Source: Homalodisca vitripennis
Lineage: Eukaryota > Arthropoda > Insecta > Hemiptera > Cicadellidae
DNA length: 64,000 bases
Reading direction: 5' to 3'
Assembly (NCBI RefSeq): GCF_021130785.1
Contig: NC_060212.1
Coordinates: 144,897,001 to 144,961,000 of the forward strand
The position numbers and the translations under genes were made by a program. The notes under the pieces are model-generated. The model did no database searches and was not told where the DNA came from. It saw nothing but the letters and a program-made list of their open reading frames with translations. This document shows positions 55,796-64,000 of this stretch, piece by piece; position 1 is the first letter of the stretch; the number at the start of each line of letters is the position of its first letter.

Positions 55796-57755
55796 ATATT
55801 TTTAAGATTTATGATACTTCTCCACTCTTCCATTTCAACCTCTACCTAAACTAGTACTGTTGACGATAAATATCTTTCTCAGAAGAGATTTATTTCTCAA
55901 CAGTTTTCAGGAAAAAACCACTTTTTGTACTTGCATACAACTTTGCTCTTAGCTCCTAGACTGAAATAGCATAATACTTGCTAGTGCGTGATTAATAATA
56001 CAGGTTCTTCCTTTATTATTATTACTTTATGAAGTTGAACGTGAGGTGGTGGGCGAGTATAAGATGAATAATAGGCAGAATGAGTGAGAGTGACCCGAGT
56101 AGCATTCTTACTATTTAAGACTTTAGTAATTAATTAATAGCGGACTTTTCGGTGAAACTTAGGGACCTAAATTAGAGCTTTCTCTACAAATAAATTAAAT
56201 TTTTTATCGACTAAATCTTTTTAACCAGTACTCAATTCTCTCTCTGGCCAAGGTCCCACTAAAATTCTTTCTGTTAATGTAGTACAATAGGGTTTCGGTT
56301 GTACTAATATCTTTATAATTATTTGTTAACAAAATGCATAGTCACAATATTATATACGGTCAATTATAAAAGGCAGAGAACTTACAGGCATATTACGATT
56401 AGGTGGAAAGATAAACGGTTGAAGATAAGCATGTGTGTGCGGGTGCTCGCGCGCATGTCTGTGTGGAATATTTAAAAATATTACTGGAGGCAAATACGTG
56501 TTTTATTTATAACTGCTTAAATGATTCTTTATTAAGAAATAATTTTTATCTAATTAACAAATTGTAATTATCTTAAGTGATACATTATTATAAAACATGT
56601 CACTCCGAAATATTTCCCACAAGAAACTATATATTTTATATAAATAAACACCTTTATTACTGACCATTATTTTTAACAATGCATTAGAATTGAGATTAAA
56701 TATATGCTTCTAAAGTGAAACATTATGCATTTGAGATAACTTCATATTTATAAAACAGGCTTAAACGTGACTCTCATGTTAAAAGCCTAGCTTCACATGT
56801 GCGGCCAGCGCTAGGGTGCTCTCGTAAGATTTTTGTCATCTGAAAATGACGATGGATTTCAGTCTAGTGTTCTTTTTACAAATAACGAGCGAAATGTCCG
56901 GGATCCTGATATAGCACTGACCTACTCAATCATCCATAAATTTTAAGAAATCGACACATTCTATTGTAAACTGATAAGAAACTATTTGTATCAATAAGTG
57001 GAAAGGAGAGAACTGGTTTATTCGGACATGATAACAAAACGCCAAACACGGGGTTTCCATTGAGCGTGGGAATGGATTTCGAAACTCCGACTGTCGAAAG
57101 ACCAAACGAAATAATTCCACCCAATCTGGACCACAATTCAATTCAGCCCGGACTGGGAATGGAGAACTATATGTTTAGCAGCGACCCTGAGTGTCACAGG
57201 TACAGCCAGACAGACGGAGAAGCCCGCAGGGGTGGCGCTGCGCTCTGTTGGCCCGCTGTTATTATGATATTATTGAAGTAAAGATCCCACTCAAGGCGAT
57301 GCTGCAGATTAGCATAATGGGCCGAACAAAATGATAGGTTGTTCAGGCGTCAATGAGCTTGCAACTAATGTGTGTTGATTATGTTCTAGGATTCTATCAC
57401 AGCCTTCGAATACTAATTTGGATCACCAATCGTGTTGTCATCATTGTTTAGGCTGCTCTGGATTATGTTCACCAGTGACATGGAAAATATTTTCCACTAG
57501 GGAAAAAGTAAAACAAACAACGTATAGTTAATTCAGATGTGACATTTCAGGTGCACTATAACGTCTATATCATTATATGAAATGTAATAATATTGTAGTA
57601 TGGCAATGCAACCATTATGCAACATGTATTGTAGTAAACTGCTTTATTTTAAAATTCCTGCTCTGTTGTTTACTTTGCTCAAAGTAATATACATGGTATA
57701 ACTATATATAGTATGTTGTACTATACATATTGGTGCCATTGGTAAAATATATATA
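55796..57755. other. Mostly AT-rich; one GC-richer block near 57.2 kb
   Basis: No gene recognised. 57050-57270 is GC-richer, and opposing short frames there have no known motif. A GTGTGTGCGGGTGCTCGCGC alternating tract lies at 56432. Confidence 0.45.
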
Positions 57756-57760
57756 GTCTA

Positions 57761-58162
57761 TACAGTAGAGCGTAAAAAATTCGGACGTCAAAAATCCGAA
57801 CAGTTCGTAATCCGGATTTAAAAAGATTTAAAACAATTTTCAAATACTTCGTAATTAAAGTTATTTATCAATCACAGTTTTACACTATTTTAGTTTTATG
57901 TAGCCTAGATGTACTTTACAGAAATATGACTACAGTATTTCTTCTGTAAGTTAAAAATTAAAAGCTTTTATTAATAACGTAATAAATAATATTAATTACC
58001 CGCTCTACGTAAACAACATCGTGATTTATGAACGATTGCACATAACTTTTCATTACCACTTTGTCACTACCTCTTTTTTGGTTTATTTAAAAAATACGGT
58101 AGTTTAAAAAATTCGGACGGGGTCGCGTCCCAATTGATCCGGATTTTTGACGCTCTAATGTA
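57761..58162. mobile_element. Pogo/Tigger-type MITE with TA target duplication
   Basis: A 398-bp element (57763-58160) lies between TA dinucleotides. The left end is CAGTAGAGCGTAAAAAATTC; the right end read inward is CATTAGAGCGTCAAAAATCC. Both continue into ATCCGGA/TCCGAA motifs. CAGTAGA...ATCCGG ends with TA duplications are characteristic of pogo/Tigger-derived elements. The AT-rich interior has no transposase. An ATTCGGACG motif occurs near both ends (57780 and 58111), in the same orientation. Confidence 0.8.
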
Positions 58163-60166
58163 TGTATATGTGTCTACTATGTATATAAATGAAAGTAGTA
58201 TATAATTATTTTCAAAACAAAGCCTAGGAGTATTTAAAAGGCTATTTAAAACGTATTACCGTAGTAAATATTTTGAACTAACTATTAATAAAACATGACA
58301 GGAAACTTAGATGGACTGTCCACGGGTCAGCAGTGGGTTACAGTGCTTGCCTGTATTTATGAACTAAAATGTTTTGATGAGTATCCCTGGTTATCTACGC
58401 GATTCCGATATAGGTTATTCTTCACATAATCATGACATAAATGTTGTTTTCCACCGTTCTTTAGGATCGTGTCGAGGACATCAAAGTGCACTTAATCGTG
58501 CATATCATGACACAATGAGAACATCTTTTTTTTTTTTTGTTAAGTGGGTTTTTTTCTACGGTAGTGGTATTTCAATTGGGGATACTTGACGTTTTTAACG
58601 GGGAAAAGGTCTAAACCAATTTACAAATATTACCTATTTTTGATAAAAATTGATTTCTACTGGGTAAAACAGACTTTGTTGCTTATATGTCACTGAAGTT
58701 AAAACGGTGCAATAAGAAAACAACCAAGAACTCATCGTTTTGCCGGAATTACGCTTTGAATACTGAAATCATGGCAAATACTAGATAGTATTGGCAAGGT
58801 ACCCTATTGTTTAGATCCTGCTGGATCCCTTCAAACGGACTTGGGCTTAAGATTCTAGGAGTCAAGTTCGTGTCAGGTCTATAACGCTGCACTCAGAGGA
58901 AGGTTGAATGGAGCTGAACTCAACACTCGTATTGACCCTTTTAACCTTTCTTCCTATAGCTGTGTTACTAGTTTTACTTAGGTATTACTAGTTAGCAAGT
59001 TTTATAACAATTTGCTATAGTTCTCAATCCATCTTTTACGATAAATATGTAACTGTAACAAATCGCCGATTGTAGAATGCGCTTTCTGACGTTATCAGGA
59101 ATATTGCTAAGCTTTATTGATTCGCACTTGATGTCAAGGATATTCTGTTAGAGGCTTGGCACGAGTGACAGTTTCTATGGTCTTGGGGTTTATTCTCGTG
59201 AGAAATAAATGTATGTAAGAAGAGTGAGTTGAGAAAAATGTTAAATAAAGACCTCAACAGAATATGTATTATTCTTTGGTTATAAGGTATTATTAGAGAA
59301 TAATGATTTGGAAAGATAACAGGAACAATGTAAATTTTACAACGTTGTAACTTAATTTAGAACAACAGAAAGAAGAAATTTCTTCTCTGTTCTTTAAACA
59401 TCCAGTCCTGAAACATAACGTAAGGTAAAGCATTCTAAAAAGTAAGCGTACATATATTATTGCCCCAAAATCATAGTGGTTTAAATAATATAATTTTAAA
59501 ATTTCAATTTTTCATACGGTACTCTGATCTAAAATTATGTTTGAAAACGTTGATGAAATAACTATTAACGAATAGAACTATACCGTTGCCTAAAACGGTA
59601 GTTTAAAAAAAAGTGTACAATGAGACATAATTTTTATTTACTTTTTTGGAGAGAAGTGTTTCACCACTTTCGCTTGGGGCGGCGACAGTATGGCGATTAC
59701 TCACCAAGCACAATCTTTCCTTACCTGCAATAGTGTTTACTGTATTTGCAACATGTATTTCAGCGATATATTTGCGTTTTCCATGATTTTTAGTACGCAC
59801 ATCCTTTCACTTCAAGCTAGATGTCAGATATTTTTTTCGTTTTACGTGCATTGTATTTTTACTTTTTTGTTTTCAACTTTGACTTTGGTATGTTTGTAAC
59901 TTTGTTTTTATATACTTAAACTTATGTTTTAGGATCCACTAGTAAATTGGTTGTAACGTTTTTATTTTAATATGTACCATTAAATCGAAACATAGAGTAT
60001 TTGTTTACTAGAGGTTATATATATAGGAGTCGATTTCCAGTTTGCACTAATTAAACACACAACCTGGACTTTTTTTTGAACCGATAGCCACCCTAGGTTT
60101 GGTGGAAATGGGAGAGAATAGAAGGGATGAAAAATTTAAAAGTATAATTTTACTTGTATTATATTT
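58163..60166. other. Mostly AT-rich; includes one dispersed repeat
   Basis: 58850-58945 is the second copy of the repeat at 11745-11880. 58320-58350 (CACGGGTCAGCAGTGGGTTA-CAGTGCTTGCC) weakly resembles a tRNA A-box region. No gene. Confidence 0.45.
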
Positions 60167-60760
60167 TTGTGAAGGAAACAGGATTTTTCCGGACATTTGC
60201 CATCGTTCAGTGAAACAAGAAATCGGTAACACTACGTTTCGAGATCTGCAATCTGATCTCTTCTTCAGGTAAAGAACTAACCTAATACATAATTACAAAC
60301 TAGGTTAAAATAAACAAATCTTACCAAAGCGTTGTGGCACGCCTAAGTCAGGAATCACAACCTACATGTTGTTTGTCAACTTCACTAACTCTATAAACAT
60401 GCACTTAATAAACTTAATAAAAAAGTCTGTCGTAGGTGGTTAGTAGACGAATGAAGACGTATTGTGACCTGTATTCCGTAGTTAAGTTTTAATGATTAGT
60501 GTTTTGTATAGTTTTTTTATTAAGTGCATGTTTATAGAGTTAGTGAAGTTGACAAACAACATGTAGGTTGTGATTCCTGACTTAGGCGTGCCACAACGCT
60601 TTGGTAAGATTTGTTTATTTTAACCTAGTTTGTAATTATGTATTAGGTTAGTTCTTTACCTGAAGAAGAGATCAGATTGCAGATCTCGAAACGTAGTGTT
60701 ACTGATTTCTTGTTTCACTGAACGATGGCAAATGTCCGGAAAATCCTGTTTCCTTCACAA
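60167..60760. mobile_element. Near-perfect foldback, 246-bp arms, about 102-bp spacer
   Basis: The left arm (60167-60412) and right arm (60515-60760) are inverted copies that differ by roughly one substitution (ATCGGTAAC versus the ATCAGTAAC complement) and one indel (a T/A-run near 60185). The outer ends are TTGTGAAGGAAACAG/CTGTTTCCTTCACAA; the inner ends ATGCACTTAATAA/TTATTAAGTGCAT. Each arm contains CTGAAGA, a GAGATC-N8-GATCTC stem, and GAAACG (60660-60692 on plus, mirrored at 60238-60270), similar in layout to terminal motifs of Penelope-like retroelements. Arm identity implies recent origin or gene conversion. Confidence 0.9.
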
Positions 60761-62039
60761 TCCTTCCATCGTCAAAAATAACCTTCAAACAAAGAAGTAT
60801 ATTTTTGTTATGTTATACAATTAAAACAGACTGTCAGTCACATAAATAATAGTGATAGAACGGTCAGACAAATATATAAAGAGACTGAAGTGGCCAATCT
60901 AAGGGTATTTCTATGGTTGGCTGATGACGATTTAACATTCATTTACGTGTCCGATAGTTGGTTTTAAATGTGGCGTCCTGAAAAAAATAGTGCTTGTAAA
61001 ACTATAATTTTGTTCCATATTTTAAAATCTTTTTGATACTTTCCTATCTTGATTTGTACCAAAACTAGCGCAGCTGACTGTTCATTTTCTTTCCTATTGG
61101 GGGTTTATTCGTCGATTTCAAGAAAAACTAGTTTGTGGCGTGCTTTTATAATTGGCTCTTGGCTTACCCCTTTGGTTATAAGATACATACATTTTCCACT
61201 TCATTAAAAAAAGGAGTATTTAAACAACAATAAATAAAGACACTAGATAAGACTAGCCGGAAGGTAGTCAGAATGGCCATATTTCTGCTACTTTTAAGTG
61301 CAGATTCAAAACAGAAAATATGCGCGCGCCATTTCTCCTGGTGCACGATTTTGTTGAACAAAAGTAACCCCTGGGCACGAAAAGGACGTAAACCGAGATA
61401 TATAACTTGCAGGTCGTGTGAATAGATTGAGAGATGGGCTGTAGATACATCTGCGGAGCTGTACGTTCCTAGGCGACCCGGTCATTCAGATATCTGGACT
61501 TGCCACATCTTACTTTACATATACATTGTTTACGAGTACAGCTATTTCCTGCTGGGTGCTTTAATAAATTACACGTTTAGTCTCTATTAGTGTAGTCGAT
61601 ATTAGTAAGCATAATTTATACAAGACATTGATGATGATTTATTTTTAATATGTTTAAAACAATATGTTTTTCTGTCTTATACAAGAAATGATTAAGAATA
61701 AAATTAATTACTTAGGAATACAGATTTAACCGAATGACAATCAAATATTCATATATTATAGGCAGTTACATTATATTAACTACCGAGGTCTGATATCTTT
61801 CATATATTAATGAAAATCATCTACCAGACCTTTTTTAACATAGACATTTTAAAAGTACGAATAAATTTGAGCACGAATCAATTACTAACTTGTGAACTAT
61901 TACTTAAAACCCATTACTTTGTGAAAGCATTACGGCGTTATTTAATAGGTAACGAAGTCATGTGTCTACGTTGTCTACGTGTCTATGCTTGTACGTTGCT
62001 AATGCTTTATCATTCTAATACATTATATTGAATTTTATT
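60761..62039. other. AT-rich sequence, no gene seen
   Basis: A GTCGATTTCAAGAAAAACTAG segment and short minus-strand frames (61176-61450) are without recognised motifs. Confidence 0.5.
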
Positions 62040-62445
62040 TCATTTCAGCGAATACTTCCAATTACCAAGACAGAATTGGAAGTATTCCAATTCTTGTAGG
62101 AAGAGTGAATCAATTTTTGGAAGATTCCCACTCCTCTACTCCTTCCTCTTGAGCTCCACATAAAATCTTGAAACTGCCGTGAGATAGACGAGTTCTATTG
62201 GAACGGATAAGTAACCCGATTGTATTAACAAGATAGTTGTCTTTGGTGGGAAGGATGAACCAAATTTTAAATATTCTTACTCTCCTTTACTCTTTTCTCT
62301 TGAAATCCACTTAAACCTGCGTCCTATACTCACCTGATGATATCACATCAAGCTATCAAGCTTTAAGGGGATCTCAAGAGGAAGGAGTAAAGGAGTAAGA
62401 ATCTTAAGCAATAATTCCAATTATTGCTAAAGCTAAAGTATTATT
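62040..62445. repeat. Complex direct and inverted repeats
   Basis: ATACTTCCAATT and AATTGGAAGTAT (62050-62083) form a perfect 12-bp hairpin with a 10-base loop. A CTCCTTTACTC.TT.CTCTTGA motif occurs at about 62132 and 62282, and inverted at 62372 (TCAAGAGGAAGGAGTAAAGG). GAT/ATC-rich GATGATATCACATCAAGC lies between. It may be a decayed foldback or MITE. Confidence 0.6.
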
Positions 62446-62754
62446 TGGATTATTTCTTTGTTTTTATGCCTCATTCACATTAATTGAATATTGCAAATAA
62501 TGTTTATTTCAAACAAACTGGCCACTTCAGTATTTATGAATCCAGGATTTCATAAGTTCGGTTGTTTTATCGATTTCGATTAATCGTTAATATCGCCCAC
62601 AGAAATTCCCATCAAATATCAGCTAAAATTGTAAGTTTTTATCTCCTGCCCCACAATTGATACCAAAATTACGACCTTACATACGATACCAAGTGATTTT
62701 GTTGATAATTATTTTAAAATAAATTTGTTGCCAGAAATTTGCAGAATATTTTAC

Positions 62755-63240
62755 ATATTCTCAAAGTCAATCTCAAACTCAAATCAATTTTATGTTTTCT
62801 TGTATATTTTTACAATAAATAGTGTCATGTCTTTAAAAACTAGTTTCAATGATACTTGCATCTGGAATACACTTAATTCTATATTAACAGTTTGAATCCA
62901 TTAGTTAAATTTATATTTATAATACTTTAACAGAACACTTAGTGTATAATGTATAGAATAAAATTCGTGAAGTGAGTACAATGCCTTCCCTGATAACAAC
63001 TCTTTTAGTTGCGTTTTAAATTTATTATTTCCTCAACATCCATGATAATGTCAGGAATATATTTCAAAAACCTTATTCCAGGACATGAAGTACTATTTTT
63101 TAAATACTCCAATCTATGTTGAGGTAAAATTATGTCATTTAAGATTCTAGTGTTTTAATAGTGGCAGACAAAATGAATGACACTTGAAATAATGTTTGTT
63201 AATTCTGACATACATACCACATTCGAAAACACAAAATTTA
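62755..63240 (-). mobile_element. LINE C-terminal coding end and 3' tail
   Basis: On the minus strand the end of a jockey/CR1-type LINE protein is readable: a stretch ending FLKYIPDIIMDVEE (about 63035-63075), then after a frameshift FKTQLKELLSGKALYS followed by LHEFYS (62955-63022). This matches the family's usual closing pattern F...LK..L....YS..EF. About 200 bp farther along, at 62765-62790, the minus strand reads GATTTGAGTTTGAGATTGAC, a typical LINE tail. It is a 5'-truncated dead copy; the reverse transcriptase itself is absent. Confidence 0.8.
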
Positions 63241-63264
63241 TTACTAGGTTAATTGAAATAATCA

Positions 63265-63930
63265 TATAGGGCGATTCAAAGAAATGGAAAATTTTGAATG
63301 CTGTATTGGTAGCCGTGGGCGACTAGTAGCGGTAAACAACGTACACCAGCCTGTCAGCCATACCTTGTCATTTACTTGTCATCAGTGCTTGGAGTAGTGG
63401 GTGAAGTGTACTGCAAGTTTCAATATTTATAAGACAAATAACAGTGTGGATGTGGCACGTAGAGAATTCAACCATTTAAATTTAGGAAGTCACGATCATG
63501 TTTATCGCCACATGAAATTTAAATATGGATTCAAAGCTTCGAGGAAACTGATGTTACAATTAAAATAGGGCTTGGAACTAGACATGTCCAAGATGTTAGA
63601 GGTTACTAATGTTGTATAGTTAAAGAGTTCGAAGAATATTAATACTGTCATTGCCAACGATTTAGTGGCAAATCATTCATAAACTGAAACCCGAAATGAA
63701 TGTCGACGGCAGATGTACGCCAGTTGTATGGAGGAACTTGTAAATTGTGAAATTCTGTGGCCTCCCAAATTGTCTGATCGTCAGATTACCTTAGAAGACC
63801 GCCTTAGAAGATTTAATGCAACGGGAGTATAATAGAAAGCCAAGATCTGGGAATCGATTATTGCCAAAATCCCAGTTGGAACGTTACGTATGACTAGGAA
63901 CAATATAACAATGATGTTTGATTAAGAATG
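63265..63930 (+). mobile_element. Mariner-like transposase relic with DUF4817-type N-terminus
   Basis: It opens with TATAGGGCGATTCAAAGAAA, resembling the terminal repeat of insect mariner-like elements. In the forward strand, NNSVDVARREF (63437-63469) and, after a frameshift, WIQSFEETDVT (63526-63558) match the helix-turn-helix DUF4817-type region (pattern ARR.F ... I..W...FEETG). Farther on, WPPKLSDRQIT (63760-63792) fits the WPPRSPDL phrase around the catalytic aspartate. Stops and deletions between these show a dead copy with most of the catalytic domain missing. The right end is not identifiable before the window closes. Confidence 0.75.
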
Positions 63931-64000
63931 GATCTCACCTGCAATATGCCGTCTTAAAAAACAATTGTACTATATATACAAAGTATTAACTTTTAGAAAT

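Noticed and set aside
58320..58352. tRNA A-box-like sequence (CAGTGGGTTACAGTGC)
   Set aside because: No B box downstream at a suitable distance.
59273..59300. TCTTTGGTTAT, identical to the start of insect miR-9
   Set aside because: The rest of the mature sequence does not match and there is no partner arm forming a hairpin.
1..64000. CRISPR arrays, prokaryotic operons, rRNA genes
   Set aside because: No short repeats with regular unique spacers, no Shine-Dalgarno/operon structure and no rRNA-like sequence; all tandem arrays are contiguous without spacers.

Overview
This window reads as nuclear DNA from an arthropod, most likely an insect. It is strongly AT-rich, has no long open reading frame, no operon-like packing and no ribosome-binding sites. 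It is full of transposon families typical of insects: jockey/CR1-type LINEs, hAT, Tc1/mariner and pogo-type MITEs, a mariner relative with a DUF4817-type N-terminus, and RTE-like '...CCCGCGGCTTCGCACGC...' repeats. A hemipteran is possible from the repeat style, but this cannot be fixed from sequence alone. I found no intact protein-coding gene. Every translated stretch that I recognise belongs to a decayed transposable element, so the window looks like an intergenic or intronic repeat-rich desert.

Layout. 0-5.3 kb: a 275-bp direct duplication, a GC-rich island, a diverged tandem array, a copy of a local interspersed repeat (called 'GCTCAGCC' here), a mariner-type MITE with TA target duplication, a candidate TATA/initiator promoter and a hAT remnant with target duplication. 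5.3-14 kb: AT-rich DNA, a possible piggyBac-like element, a TCTG/TC microsatellite and a decayed LINE reverse transcriptase. 14.3-19 kb: a 20-unit, 119-bp satellite with higher-order structure, then a 30/60-bp minisatellite. 20-26.7 kb: GC-rich islands, an inverted repeat next to an RTE-like repeat, a tRNA-Leu-like sequence and a 126-bp array. 28-35 kb: a LINE 3' end with a stem-loop, several GCTCAGCC repeats and two tandem arrays (about 140 and 252 bp). 37-47.5 kb: a minus-strand LINE reverse transcriptase with its catalytic FADD, an AT hairpin, an RTE-like copy, tRNA-derived SINE copies, another LINE relic and a second hAT remnant. 48-55 kb: the densest run of GC-rich islands plus a 92-bp array. 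55-64 kb: a second tRNA-derived SINE, a pogo/Tigger-type MITE, a near-perfect 246-bp foldback, a LINE 3' end and a relic transposase with DUF4817-like N-terminus.

Working together. There is no pathway to reconstruct. The signals that most deserve follow-up are the higher-order structure of the 119-bp satellite, the young foldback whose arms carry a ribozyme-like CTGAAGA...GAAAC motif, the unclassified GCTCAGCC repeat with its duplicated end motif, paired stem-loops just before LINE tails, and a series of GC-rich islands that could be cis-regulatory elements of a gene outside the window.
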